64,000 bases of DNA from Castellaniella sp040276085 (GCF_040276085.1 NZ_JBELOK010000003.1:186001-250000), one strand, 5' to 3'; shown: positions 23,482-33,108, counted from the stretch's first letter. Translations and numbers: made by a program. Notes: a model not told the origin generated them from the letters alone.

Positions 23482-26193
23482 ATGACCAAAACTCTGATTA
23501 TTGCTGAAAAGCCCTCGGTTGCCCTGGATATCTCCCGTGCATTGGGTGGTTTCACCCGCGAAGGCGATTACTTCGAAAGCGAGCAGTACGTGCTGTCGTC
23601 CAGCGTCGGCCACCTGCTCAGCCTGGTGGCGCCCAACGACCCCGTCCGCGGCAAATGGAGTTTTGCGCATCTGCCCGTCATCCCGCCACAATTTGAACTC
23701 AGCCCCACCGACAAGCGCTCCTCCGAGCGCCTGAAGCTGCTGGTCAAATTGCTCAAGCGCAAGGATGTCGGCGCCGTGATCAATGCCTGTGACGCGGGCC
23801 GTGAAGGCGAGCTGATTTTCCGCTACATCGTGCAATACGCCGGTATCAAAAAGCCCATCCAGCGGCTGTGGCTCCGGTCCATGACGCAGGCAGCCATCCG
23901 CGAGGCCTTTGCCAACCTGCGCGACGATGACACCATGAAGCCGCTCGAAGCAGCGGCCCGCTCGCGTGCCGAGGCCGACTGGCTGGTGGGCATCAATGGC
24001 ACGCGCGCCATGACTGCCTTTAACAGCAAGGATGGCGGCTTTTTTAAAACGCCAGTGGGTCGAGTGCAAACACCAACCCTGGCCATCGTGATGGAGCGCG
24101 AAGACCGCATCCGCAGCTTTGTCAGCCGTGATTACTGGGAAGTTCACGCCACCTTCGTGGCGGCAGCAGGCCTGTACGAAGGCCGCTGGTTCGATCCGGA
24201 TTTCAAGAAAAACGAGCAAGACCCCGATGCGCGTGACTCGCGCCTGTGGGCGGCCAGCGCGGCACAAAGCGTGGTCAGTGCCTGCCGCGAGCAAGCAGGT
24301 GTGGTAACAGAAGAATCCAAGCCCAGCACGCAGATGTCTCCGGCGTTGTTTGATCTCACCACCTTGCAGCGAGAAGCCAACTCGCGGTTTGGCTTCTCGG
24401 CCAAAACCACGCTGTCACTGGCCCAAACGCTGTACGAGCGCCACAAGGCCCTGACCTATCCACGTACCGACTCACGTTACCTGCCCCAGGATTACGTCAG
24501 CACCGTGCAGCAAACCATGCAGGTATTGTCTGCGGCCGACTCCAGCGTGGCGCACTCGGTGCAGCCCTTTGCGCAGCAAGTGGTCGAGCAGCAATGGGTC
24601 AAGCCCAACCGGCGCATCTTCGATGACAAAAAGGTCTCGGATCACTTTGCCATCATCCCCACGCTGCAGATACCCCGCGAGCTAAGCGATGCCGAATTCA
24701 AGATTTACGAACTGATCGCCCGACGTTTTCTAGCCGTGTTTTTCCCGGCAGCCGAGTTCCGCGTCACTACCCGCATCACCCAGGTCTCGGGTCATCATTT
24801 CAAAACCGAGGGCAAGATCCTGGTGTCACCGGGCTGGCTGGCCATTTATGGCCGCGAATCGCAAGGCGACGAAAGCTCTCTGGTGGCCGTAGCCGATGGC
24901 GAACGTGTACGCACCGAAGACATCGAGGCACGCGGCCTGGCCACCAAACCACCAGCACGATTTAACGAAGCCACCCTGCTGTCTGCCATGGAAGGCGCCG
25001 GCAAGCTGGTGGATGACGAAGCCCTGCGCGAAGCCATGTCCGAGCGAGGCCTGGGCACGCCAGCCACGCGTGCAGCCATCATCGAAGGGCTGATCAACGA
25101 AACCTATCTGCGCCGTGAAGGCCGTGATCTGGTGCCCAGCGCCAAGGCACGCCAGCTGATGACGCTGCTGTCGGGCCTGGGGGTCAACGAACTGACCTCT
25201 CCAGAGCTTACCGGCGGCTGGGAGCACCAGCTGAAGCTGATCGAACAGCGACAGCTGGATCGCGAATCCTTCATGCGCGAAATCGCCCAGATGACGCAGG
25301 TGATTGTGAAGCGCGCCAAAGAGTACGAACGCGATACCGTGCCGGGCGACTACGCCACCCTGCAAACACCCTGCCCAAAATGTGGCGCAGTGGTCAAGGA
25401 AAACTACCGTCGTTATGCCTGCACCGCCTGCGACTTCTCGATCGGCAAGCACCCGGGCGGGCGCACCTTCGAAGTCACCGAGGTTGAAGAGCTGCTGAAA
25501 ACACGCACGCTGGGCCCCCTGACTGGCTTCATCAGCAAGATGGGGCGGCCCTTTGCGGCGGTGCTGCGCATCACCGATGAATTCAAGCTTGAGTTTGATT
25601 TTGGCCAGAAAGAAGACGAGGACACCGAGCCCGTTGATTTCTCCGGCCAGACGGCCCTGGGCCCCTGCCCCAAGTGTGGCGGCCAGGTATACGAGCACGG
25701 CATGAACTACATCTGCGAACATGCCACCGGGCCCAATAAAACCTGCAGTTTCCGCAGCGGCAAAGTGATCTTGCAGCAAGAGATCCCCGCCAACCAGATG
25801 ACGCAACTGCTGGCCACAGGGAAAACCGATCTGTTTGACGGCTTTGTCTCCAGCCGCACCAACCGCAAGTTCAAGGCCTACCTGGTGCGCCAGGCCGATG
25901 GCAAGATCGGCTTCGAGTTTGAGGCGCGCGCACCCAAGGCGGGTACCAAGGCTGCGGCAGGCAAAAAGGCAACCACCAGCAAGGCTGCAAGCAAGACGGC
26001 TGCCAGCAAAACAGCGGCAAAAACCACCACGGCGGCCAAGAAAGCTCCCAGCAAGACGGCCACCAAGGCAAGCGCCGGTAAAACCGCCTCCGCTGGCAAG
26101 AAGGCCACCGCCAAAACGGCCAGCAAAGCCACCACGCGCCGCAAACCAGCGGCCAAGGCCACCCAGCCCGAAGACGATACACCCGCCTTCTGA
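23482..26193 (+). CDS. topB: DNA topoisomerase III (type IA) with lysine/alanine-rich tail
   Basis: A 903-residue type IA topoisomerase. It starts with the Toprim domain (LIIAEKPSVALDIS and DAGREGELIFRY). The central gate has the catalytic tyrosine Tyr326 in LTYPRTDSRYLP, and SEKGLG-type cleft residues appear as MSERGLGTPATRA. Two C-terminal zinc-ribbon-like clusters follow (CPKCGAVVKENYRRYACTAC and CPKCGGQVYEHG...C...C). The last 85 or so residues (from about 818) are a low-complexity Lys/Ala/Thr/Ser tail like histone H1, which should bind DNA. ATG 23482 fits the usual start. The position next to smg is where many relatives have topA, so this enzyme may also serve as the main relaxing topoisomerase. 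Confidence 0.92.
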   Translation: MTKTLIIAEKPSVALDISRALGGFTREGDYFESEQYVLSSSVGHLLSLVAPNDPVRGKWSFAHLPVIPPQFELSPTDKRSSERLKLLVKLLKRKDVGAVINACDAGREGELIFRYIVQYAGIKKPIQRLWLRSMTQAAIREAFANLRDDDTMKPLEAAARSRAEADWLVGINGTRAMTAFNSKDGGFFKTPVGRVQTPTLAIVMEREDRIRSFVSRDYWEVHATFVAAAGLYEGRWFDPDFKKNEQDPDARDSRLWAASAAQSVVSACREQAGVVTEESKPSTQMSPALFDLTTLQREANSRFGFSAKTTLSLAQTLYERHKALTYPRTDSRYLPQDYVSTVQQTMQVLSAADSSVAHSVQPFAQQVVEQQWVKPNRRIFDDKKVSDHFAIIPTLQIPRELSDAEFKIYELIARRFLAVFFPAAEFRVTTRITQVSGHHFKTEGKILVSPGWLAIYGRESQGDESSLVAVADGERVRTEDIEARGLATKPPARFNEATLLSAMEGAGKLVDDEALREAMSERGLGTPATRAAIIEGLINETYLRREGRDLVPSAKARQLMTLLSGLGVNELTSPELTGGWEHQLKLIEQRQLDRESFMREIAQMTQVIVKRAKEYERDTVPGDYATLQTPCPKCGAVVKENYRRYACTACDFSIGKHPGGRTFEVTEVEELLKTRTLGPLTGFISKMGRPFAAVLRITDEFKLEFDFGQKEDEDTEPVDFSGQTALGPCPKCGGQVYEHGMNYICEHATGPNKTCSFRSGKVILQQEIPANQMTQLLATGKTDLFDGFVSSRTNRKFKAYLVRQADGKIGFEFEARAPKAGTKAAAGKKATTSKAASKTAASKTAAKTTTAAKKAPSKTATKASAGKTASAGKKATAKTASKATTRRKPAAKATQPEDDTPAF

Positions 26194-26211
26194 GACACAA
26201 GCAGATCCAGC

Positions 26212-26261
26212 AAACCACATACCCGGCCTGCTCCATGCAGAGCAGCCGGGTATGTGGTTTT
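26212..26261 (+). terminator. Long-stem terminator after topB
   Basis: AAACCACATACCCGGC (26212-26227) pairs perfectly with GCCGGGTATGTGGTTT (26245-26260), and TGCTC with GAGCA continue the stem to a six-base loop. A short T-run (26258-26261) ends it. The 16-bp plus 5-bp stem is exceptionally strong. It lies between convergent genes and may stop transcription from both sides. Confidence 0.8.
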
Positions 26262-26340
26262 CAGCGTTAGGAAAGGCGGTATCTACTGCGTCTGCCGCCA
26301 GACACAGCCACACCGGCGCCAGCCGATGCAGCCCATACCG

Positions 26341-27618
26341 TTAGCGGTAAACCAGATCGCGGAAATACAACGAGAGATCGGGCCAGTAGGTGATGATCAT
26401 CAGACAGACCAGCACCACGCCCACAAACGGCAGCAGCGGACGAATCAGACGCTCGATGGGCACCTTGGCCACCGTGCAGGCGGCAAAGAGATTGACACCG
26501 AAGGGGGGCGTGACCATACCCAGCGCGAGGTTGACCACCATGATGACGCCAAAGTGGGCGGGGTCGACCCCAAACTGCATGGCCACCGGCAGCAGCAAGG
26601 GGGCCAGCACCACGATAGATGCCGAGGTTTCGATAAACATGCCGATAAAGAACAGCGCAACGTTTACCCCCAGCAAAAAACTGATTTCGCTACCAAACAG
26701 TTGGCCCAGCCAGTGACCCAGCGCCATGGGTACCCCGGCCCGGTTGAGCAGAAAGCCAAACACCCCGGCATTGGCGATGATGAACATGATGATGGCGGTG
26801 GACACCACCGAGCGGTGAAACGTGCGGCCCAACGAAGCAAAGGTGAGACGGCGATAAATAAATGTGCCGACAAACAGGGCATATACCACGGCCACCGCGG
26901 AGGCCTCGGTGGGCGTAAATACGCCCCCGTAGATGCCGCCCAGGATGATCACCGGCATCAGCAGTGCCCACCACGCTTTTACAAAAGCCGTCCAGACAGG
27001 CAGGCGGTTTTCACCGTCACGTTTACCCAAGCCATTGCGCCGCGCATACAACCACACGTAAAGCATCATGGCCACAACAATCAGCAGGCCCGGGCCGATG
27101 CCGGAAATAAACACCTCGCCCACGGATGTGTCAGTGGACACGGCGTAAAGAATCATGGGAATAGAGGGCGGAATAATGACGCCAAGCTCGGCCGCTGAAG
27201 CCTGCAAAGACGCGGCAAAGGGCGCAGGATAGCCATGCTTGACCATGGCCGGAATCAGGATCGCGCCCACAGCAAAGGTGGTGGCCACACTGGAGCCCGC
27301 CACTGCGGCAAAGATCATGCAGGTAAGCACGCAGCTGCAAGCCAGGCCGCCCTGCACACCACCCACCACACTCTTGGCAAACTCGACCATGCGCTCGGAG
27401 ATGCCCCCTTGCTCCATGAGGTTGCCGGCCAGGATAAAAAACGGCACCGCCACCAGAGGGTATTTATCCAGCGCAGCGTACAGTTGCTGGGCAATCACCA
27501 GCCAGGTCATGTGGCCGTCGAAACCGACCCCAGCCATGGTGGCCAGCCCGATGGACACGGCCACGGGCACGGTAAGCCCAAAAAACAGCAACATGGAGAC
27601 GACCATGAGTTGCGACAT
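26341..27618 (-). CDS. dctM: TRAP transporter large permease DctM
   Basis: A 425-residue integral membrane protein of the TRAP family, with roughly a dozen hydrophobic helices. It carries out sodium-coupled solute uptake together with the DctQ and DctP partners. Typical DctM features are the VPFFILAGNLMEQGG segment, ASAAELGVIIPPSIPMILYA, FTPTEASAVAVVYALFVG and GMVTPPFGVNLF. It is the last gene of the minus-strand set dctP-dctQ-dctM, with a 9-base gap to dctQ. The substrate of such systems is set by DctP and is usually an organic acid. It is one of two TRAP systems in this window. Confidence 0.95.
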   Translation of the reverse strand: MSQLMVVSMLLFFGLTVPVAVSIGLATMAGVGFDGHMTWLVIAQQLYAALDKYPLVAVPFFILAGNLMEQGGISERMVEFAKSVVGGVQGGLACSCVLTCMIFAAVAGSSVATTFAVGAILIPAMVKHGYPAPFAASLQASAAELGVIIPPSIPMILYAVSTDTSVGEVFISGIGPGLLIVVAMMLYVWLYARRNGLGKRDGENRLPVWTAFVKAWWALLMPVIILGGIYGGVFTPTEASAVAVVYALFVGTFIYRRLTFASLGRTFHRSVVSTAIIMFIIANAGVFGFLLNRAGVPMALGHWLGQLFGSEISFLLGVNVALFFIGMFIETSASIVVLAPLLLPVAMQFGVDPAHFGVIMVVNLALGMVTPPFGVNLFAACTVAKVPIERLIRPLLPFVGVVLVCLMIITYWPDLSLYFRDLVYR

Positions 27619-27627
27619 GATCAGCTC

Positions 27628-28116
27628 CTAGACGGTTTCAACATAGGGAACACGGGAGTCTTCGGCCCAATAGGCCAGCGCCCCCAGCAGCGACAAAAGG
27701 GCCCCTACCGGAATGGAGAGATAGATCCAGGAAATGGACCAACCCAGACTGGGCGTGGTTTGAAAACGTACCCGCCATGTCATGTCTGCGCCGATCCAGA
27801 CCAGGAACCCTAAAAAACACACCACAATCGCCAGCACCAGATGCTCGAGCAGCCGCGCCTTGCGCCGTGCCAGCAGATTGTGCAGGAGATCGACCCCCAG
27901 CATGGCGCCCTGGCGAAACGCCAGGGAGACGCCCAGCATCACAGCCCAGATAATGGACGCCCGTGTCCAGGCCTCGGACCAGGCCGATGGCGACTGAAGC
28001 ACAAAGCGCGCCATCACCTGATAAAACCCGGCGGCCACGGACGACCACAACAGAGCCTGTGCAAGCCGGGACACCCAGCAGGAGAGAAAACGGTCGAGTA
28101 CTCCTAGTGCGCGCAT
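27628..28116 (-). CDS. dctQ: TRAP transporter small permease DctQ
   Basis: A 162-residue membrane protein with four predicted helices, the usual DctQ layout. The conserved pieces are WSEAWTRASIIWAVMLGVSLAFRQGAMLGVDLL and a C-terminal helix pair. DctQ forms the membrane complex with DctM and is needed for stable uptake. It starts four bases after the dctP stop and ends nine bases before dctM, so all three are one operon. No unusual feature is seen. Confidence 0.92.
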   Translation of the reverse strand: MRALGVLDRFLSCWVSRLAQALLWSSVAAGFYQVMARFVLQSPSAWSEAWTRASIIWAVMLGVSLAFRQGAMLGVDLLHNLLARRKARLLEHLVLAIVVCFLGFLVWIGADMTWRVRFQTTPSLGWSISWIYLSIPVGALLSLLGALAYWAEDSRVPYVETV

Positions 28117-28120
28117 CGGC

Positions 28121-29101
28121 TTACTGCGTATCGCGAATGGCTTCGACGAGTTCTTTGCCGAACTGCTTGTAGTACTGGGGATAGACGGGCTGAACAGCCT
28201 TTACAAAGGCGGCATGATCCACTGTATTGATCTGCATGCCATTGGCCTTGAGGGTTTCAAGGCCGTCTTTCTCGACCTTGTCAACAAACTGGCGCATGGC
28301 CTGGGCACTGGCCACACCGGCGGCCTTGAATTTGGCCTTGTCAGCGTCCGACAGACCGTTGTAGACAGCGGGCGACATCAACACCAATGCCGGGCCGTAC
28401 ACGTGGGCGGTAAGCGACAGGTATTTTTGCAGCTGCCACATCTTGACGGAAACAATCACGGACAGGGGGTTTTCCTGGCCATCGATGGTGCCTTGCTGCA
28501 AGGCGGTGGCCACTTCAGGCCAGGCCATGGGCGTTGCCAGCACACCCAGTTCGCGGAACGCGGCAATATGGATGGGGTTTTCGGTGGTGCGGATCTTCAA
28601 ACCCTTGATGTCGGCGGGCTCTTTGACCGGCCGCACATTATTGGTGAGGTGACGGAACCCTTGTTCACCCCAGGCCAGTGCAATCAGGCCGCGCTTGGGA
28701 AACTCGGCCAGCATGTCCTGACCAATCTTGCCGTCCAATACCTTGCGGGCATGAGCAAGATCACGGAACAAAAACGGGATGTCGAAGACACCGGTTTGCG
28801 GCACAAAATTAAGCGTGGCCCCCGTAGACACAATCGCCAGATCGATGGTGCCCAGTTGCAGGCCTTCGATGACTTCGCGCTCGCCACCCAGCTGGCTGTT
28901 GGGAAACTGCTGGACTTTGAAATCGGGTGTGCTGGCCTCTAGTGTTTTGGCAAAGGCGGCAGCACCTGCTCCGTAGTGCGAGCTTTCGGATAGCGCATAG
29001 GCCATCTTGAGCGTGGTTTGGGCCAGTACCGGCCCGCTTGCAGTAAGGCCCACAAGGGCCACGGCGGCCAGCCAGCCGGCAAATTTCTTAGCGTGATGCA
29101 T
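28121..29101 (-). CDS. dctP: TRAP transporter periplasmic solute receptor DctP
   Basis: The 326-residue receptor captures substrate in the periplasm and hands it to DctQM. ATG 29101 has GGAGA four bases upstream and starts a clear signal peptide (cut near GPVLA-QTT, residue 27); an in-frame start at 29221 would put 40 odd residues ahead of it. The mature protein has the DctP fold with GEREVIEGLQLGTIDLAI, KGLKIRTTENPIHI, where the arginine is the usual carboxylate-binding residue, and GTIDGQENPLSVI. The substrate is therefore probably a carboxylate, identity unknown. It leads the operon and is divergent from nothing immediate; the synthase gene upstream reads in the same direction. Confidence 0.93.
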   Translation of the reverse strand: MHHAKKFAGWLAAVALVGLTASGPVLAQTTLKMAYALSESSHYGAGAAAFAKTLEASTPDFKVQQFPNSQLGGEREVIEGLQLGTIDLAIVSTGATLNFVPQTGVFDIPFLFRDLAHARKVLDGKIGQDMLAEFPKRGLIALAWGEQGFRHLTNNVRPVKEPADIKGLKIRTTENPIHIAAFRELGVLATPMAWPEVATALQQGTIDGQENPLSVIVSVKMWQLQKYLSLTAHVYGPALVLMSPAVYNGLSDADKAKFKAAGVASAQAMRQFVDKVEKDGLETLKANGMQINTVDHAAFVKAVQPVYPQYYKQFGKELVEAIRDTQ

Positions 29102-29269
29102 GATGTCTCCTGTGAGTGCGGACAGCCCTGGCCAAACAGGTAATGGCAGGTTGTTGAACCGGTAAAGTTCTAACACGAAGCGCTCCTTACCCGCAACGCG
29201 GGCAAACCTGGGGATATCCACAATCCATGCGCCTGCGAGAGACTCAGATCACCGCAACAGGCAGGCAGA

Positions 29270-31045
29270 TTATTCTTCGACGTACCAGGTGTCTTCGGAC
29301 AACATCACCTGCTGATGGCCGTAGCCAGCCGGCATCATCGGGAAACAATTTTGCAGGGGCACCACGGCCACATCCAGAAAATACGGGCCATCGTGTGCCA
29401 TGCAGGCGGCCAGCGCGGCGTCGAGATCGCGCGGGTGATCCACCCGGGCAGCCCCCCAGCCAAAGGCACCGGCCAGCGCCACAAAATCGGGGATCGACGC
29501 GTTGTAGCTGTGGCTGTAACGGCCTTCGTGAATCAGCTCTTGCCACTGGCGCACCATGCCCATATGGCCGTTATTGCACAGGATCACCTTGACCGGGGCA
29601 TGATGCTGCATCGCCGTGGCAAGCTCCTGGATGTTCATCAGCACCGAGGCATCGCCACTGATGCACACCACGGGTTTGTCGGGGTGTGCCACCTGCGCGC
29701 CGATGGCTGCCGGCAAGCCATAACCCATGGTGCCCGCCCCGCCCGAGGTTAACCAGCGATTGGGGCGATCCAGGTGAATATACTGGGCGGCCCACATCTG
29801 GTGCTGGCCCACATCGGTGGACACAATCGCATCGCGCCCGGCGATCAGGCGATCGACCCGCTGCATGAGATCTTGCGGCAGGATGACATCGGCCGAGGGC
29901 GTTACCTTCAGGCAATCGCGGGCCTGCCACACGCCAATGCGCTGCCACCAGTCGGCCAGCCGGCCAGCATCCAGCGCATATTGGCCCAGCTCTTTGTGCA
30001 GGGCGCGCAGCAGCGGATAACAATCTCCCACCAGCGCCACATCGGCCCGCACCACTTTATTGATGGAAGCGGGGTCGATATCCAGATGGATTTTGTCGGC
30101 ATGCGGGCAAAAATCGGACAAACGCCCCGTGATGCGATCGTCAAACCGGGCGCCCACACAAATGATGAGATCGGCATGGTGCATGGCCAGATTGGCCTGC
30201 AGGGTGCCATGCATGCCCAGCATTCCAAGAAACTGGGGCTCGGCCGCCGGAAAAGCCCCCAGGCCCATCAGCGTGAGGGTGCATGGCGCGCCAGTGGCCT
30301 GCACCAGCGATCCAAATGCGTGGCAGGCATCCACGCCCGAGTTGATCAACCCGCCACCACCGTAAAACACAGGCCGGCGCGCCTTGGCAATCAGCGCCGC
30401 CGCCCGCTTGATAGCGGCTTCGGCGGCCGGTTGCATGGTTTCAACGGCAGGCTCGGGCTCGGCCACCGGCGATTGATGCTCGGGCGGCACCAGCGCCATC
30501 TGTAAATCTTTGGGGAAATCCAGTAACACAGGGCCCGGACGCCCGGCGCGTGTGAGACGCAGGGCCTTGGCCACGAGGTCGGCCACGTCTTCGATGCGCC
30601 GCACCTGGGCATTCCATTTGGTGACCGGCCGCGAGATGCCCACAGCGTCGCACTCCTGGAAGGCGTCTGTGCCGATGGCGCTGGACGCCACCTGGCCACT
30701 GATGCACAGCACCGGGATGGAATCACACAAGGCATCCAGCAAGCCGGTTGTAGTGTTGGACATCCCCGGGCCGGAGGTGACAAACACCACCCCCGGGCGC
30801 CCCGTAGACCGCGCGTACCCCTCGGCGGCATGCATAGCGGCCTGCTCGTGGCGCACCAGCACGTGATGGATACCTGGCTGGGCATACAGGGCATCGTACA
30901 GGGGCAGCACCGCCCCACCTGGATAACCAAAAACGGTGTCCACACCCAGGGCAATCAGGGTATCCAGCAAGACCTCGGCGCCATTGCGGCCAGCGGATAT
31001 TTGATCGGAGGCATCGCGCAGCGGCGCAGGGGCGGGGGCATTCAC
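29270..31045 (-). CDS. Acetolactate-synthase-type ThDP enzyme, large subunit
   Basis: A 591-residue thiamin-diphosphate enzyme closely resembling the IlvB large subunit, which joins two pyruvates (or pyruvate and 2-oxobutyrate) at the start of valine/isoleucine synthesis. Marks: FGYPGGAVLPLYDAL, the catalytic Glu in RHEQAAMHAAEGYA, TSGPGMSNTTTGLLDA, FAD-contact GARFDDRITG, and ThDP motif GDASVLMN...CNNGHMGMVRQWQ. The start is uncertain: the frame stays open to 31231. GTG 31045 gives the normal length, but no clear RBS supports it. No small regulatory subunit (ilvN) or ilvC is adjacent; the neighbours are two TRAP transporters. It could be a catabolic or specialised paralogue working on a transported 2-oxoacid. 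Confidence 0.85.
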   Translation of the reverse strand: MNAPAPAPLRDASDQISAGRNGAEVLLDTLIALGVDTVFGYPGGAVLPLYDALYAQPGIHHVLVRHEQAAMHAAEGYARSTGRPGVVFVTSGPGMSNTTTGLLDALCDSIPVLCISGQVASSAIGTDAFQECDAVGISRPVTKWNAQVRRIEDVADLVAKALRLTRAGRPGPVLLDFPKDLQMALVPPEHQSPVAEPEPAVETMQPAAEAAIKRAAALIAKARRPVFYGGGGLINSGVDACHAFGSLVQATGAPCTLTLMGLGAFPAAEPQFLGMLGMHGTLQANLAMHHADLIICVGARFDDRITGRLSDFCPHADKIHLDIDPASINKVVRADVALVGDCYPLLRALHKELGQYALDAGRLADWWQRIGVWQARDCLKVTPSADVILPQDLMQRVDRLIAGRDAIVSTDVGQHQMWAAQYIHLDRPNRWLTSGGAGTMGYGLPAAIGAQVAHPDKPVVCISGDASVLMNIQELATAMQHHAPVKVILCNNGHMGMVRQWQELIHEGRYSHSYNASIPDFVALAGAFGWGAARVDHPRDLDAALAACMAHDGPYFLDVAVVPLQNCFPMMPAGYGHQQVMLSEDTWYVEE

Positions 31046-31229
31046 GGGACAGAACCTGAGAGTGGAGAAAGAACAAGACCCAGTGTATCTCGTTTCCCCC
31101 GCCACCAACCCCACCAGGCAGGTGGTTTCCACGGGATCTCCCGGGCTGGCAAACCGCTCAATCCGCAGTAGCATGCTGTAGTTCAGTGCCTTTTGGGCAC
31201 CCGCCATTTGTCTTCTCTCCTGCGTATTC

Positions 31230-31754
31230 ATGTCCGATCAGCCCGCACCAAACCCTGCACTGCCTCTCGACATCCCCAGCCCCGACCCAGCCGTCCGCGT
31301 CTCGCTACGCTTCGAAGACTGGCTTACCGTGCTTAGCCTGGCTACCCTGGCGTGTATCACGCTGGCCAATGTCATCGTGCGCTACCTCACCGACCAGTCC
31401 TTTGCCTGGACAGAAGAGATCTCCATTTTTCTGCTGGTGGTGCTTACCATGAGCGCGGGCTCGTCGGCATTTGTGCGCCGCCTGCACATCCGCATCGAAC
31501 TCATCGCCGATGGCGGCACTGCCCGCCGCCAGCGGCGGCTGGCGCTGCTCTCGGATGGCATTTGCCTGCTGTTTTTCGCGGTGCTCACGGTTTTGCTGGG
31601 CCGCATGGCACTGGATGAATTCAACTGGGGCGACACCTCGCCCGCCATCGGAGTACCCACCTGGTGGTATTCGATGTGGCTGCCCGTTTTGGCGGGCATC
31701 ATCACGTTGCGGCTAGCCGGGATGCTGCTGCGCACCTGGAGGCTGCCACGATGA
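31230..31754 (+). CDS. dctQ: TRAP transporter small permease DctQ (second system)
   Basis: A 174-residue protein with four hydrophobic helices and a Pro-rich cytoplasmic start (SDQPAPNPALPLDIPSPDPA). DctQ signatures are ITLANVIVRYLTDQSFAWTEEISIFLLVVL and the conserved SAGSSAFVRRLHIRIEL. It is divergent from the acetolactate-synthase-type gene, and the 184 bases between it and GTG 31045 must hold both promoters. Its stop overlaps the dctM start as ATGA. The order here is dctQ-dctM-dctP, different from the dctP-first order of the other TRAP system in the window, so the two are not a recent duplication. Confidence 0.92.
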   Translation: MSDQPAPNPALPLDIPSPDPAVRVSLRFEDWLTVLSLATLACITLANVIVRYLTDQSFAWTEEISIFLLVVLTMSAGSSAFVRRLHIRIELIADGGTARRQRRLALLSDGICLLFFAVLTVLLGRMALDEFNWGDTSPAIGVPTWWYSMWLPVLAGIITLRLAGMLLRTWRLPR

Positions 31755-33049
31755 TTGCCTCCCTGTTATTTGGCCTGTTTGTCATCCTGATGGTCATCGG
31801 CGTGCCCGTGGGCGTGGCCCTGGGTGGCGCCGGCACACTGGCCATCGCCCTGGCCAACCCCGATACCCACTGGTTTGGGCTGATGGCGGTATCGCAAAGC
31901 TTTTATGCTGGCCTGGCCAAGTACCCGCTGCTGGCCATCCCGATGTTTGTGCTGGTGGGTTCCATTTTTGATCGCTCGGGCGTGGCCGCAAAGCTGGTGC
32001 GCCTGGCACAGTCCATCACCGGCAACGGGCCGGGCATGCTGGCCGTGGTCACCATCACGGTGGCGATGTTCCTGGGGGGCATTTCAGGCTCGGGCCCGGC
32101 CTGTGCCGCCGCTGTGGGCGCCATCATGATTGGCGCCATGAACCGCGCCGGTTATCCGCGTGCCTACTCGGCCAGCGTGGTGGCGGCAGGTGCTGCCACC
32201 GACATCCTGATCCCGCCCTCCATTGCCATGATTGTGTACTCGATCCTGGTACCTCAGGCCTCGGTGCCCGCCCTGTTCGCCGCAGGCATGCTGCCGGGCA
32301 TCTTGGCCGGTATTGGCCTGATCATCCCGGCCGTGTGGCTGGCTCGGCGCCACAATATGGGCGCCGAATCCCGCAAAGAGCCACGCCCGGCATTCTGGCG
32401 CAGCCTGTTCGAGGCCATCCCGGGGCTGGCCGCCCCGGTGATCATCCTGGGCGGCATGCGCATGGGGTATTTCACTCCCACCGAAGCCGCCGTGGTGGCG
32501 GTGTTCTACGGCCTGTTCATCGGATTTTTTGTGCATCGCACCATGCGCTGGCGGGATTTATTCCCCATTTTGCGCGAAGCCGGCGAGCTCTCCGCCGTGA
32601 TCATGATGATCGTGACACTGGCGGGCATTTTTGCCTGGTCGCTCTCTACCCTGTCAATCATCGATCCCATCACCAAGGCCATCGTGCACTCGGGCCTGGG
32701 CTCTTACGGCGTGATGACGCTGCTGGTGTTGCTGCTTATCGTGGCGGGGATGTTTCTCGACGGGATTTCCATCTTCTTGATTTTCGTGCCGCTGATCCAG
32801 CCCGTGGCCATGGCTTTTCAGTGGGATCTGGTGTGGCTGGGCGTGGTGCTGACACTGATGGTGGCAGTGGGGCAATTTACGCCGCCTGTGGCGGTTAACC
32901 TGATGGTTTCCAGCAAAATTGCCCGTATCCCCATGGAAACCACGGTGCCCTGGGTGCTGTGGCTGGTGGGCGGCATGTTGTGCGCACTGATTCTGGTGGT
33001 GGTTTTTCCGCAGATTGCGTTATGGTTGCCGCATTATCTGGGATACTGA
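31751..33049 (+). CDS. dctM: TRAP transporter large permease DctM (second system)
   Basis: The 432-residue membrane protein has about twelve helices and DctM landmarks: YPLLAIPMFVLVGSIFDRSG, the GGISGSGPACAAAVGAI segment, ATDILIPPSIAMIVYSILVPQASVP, GYFTPTEAAVVAVFYGLF, and VGQFTPPVAVNLMV near the end. ATG 31751 overlaps the dctQ stop by four bases, which couples translation of the two permease subunits. The receptor gene follows only after a 310-base gap that contains repeats. No fusion or truncation is seen. Confidence 0.94.
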   Translation: MIASLLFGLFVILMVIGVPVGVALGGAGTLAIALANPDTHWFGLMAVSQSFYAGLAKYPLLAIPMFVLVGSIFDRSGVAAKLVRLAQSITGNGPGMLAVVTITVAMFLGGISGSGPACAAAVGAIMIGAMNRAGYPRAYSASVVAAGAATDILIPPSIAMIVYSILVPQASVPALFAAGMLPGILAGIGLIIPAVWLARRHNMGAESRKEPRPAFWRSLFEAIPGLAAPVIILGGMRMGYFTPTEAAVVAVFYGLFIGFFVHRTMRWRDLFPILREAGELSAVIMMIVTLAGIFAWSLSTLSIIDPITKAIVHSGLGSYGVMTLLVLLLIVAGMFLDGISIFLIFVPLIQPVAMAFQWDLVWLGVVLTLMVAVGQFTPPVAVNLMVSSKIARIPMETTVPWVLWLVGGMLCALILVVVFPQIALWLPHYLGY

Positions 33050-33108
33050 TTATTTGCTGGATCTCGCGGGGAAGGCTGTTGTGAGGGTCATTTTCACAGA
33101 CCTCGCCC

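Noticed and set aside
25933..26172. Repetitive lysine/alanine codons at the 3' end of topB as a possible assembly artefact
   Set aside because: The codons vary and the frame remains open to a normal stop followed by a terminator, as in other basic tails of this enzyme family.
24826..26313. Minus-strand frame of 495 codons opposite topB
   Set aside because: Shadow of topB: the composition mirrors its Lys/Ala-rich tail (Gly/Leu/Ala/Cys-rich product) with no domain match.
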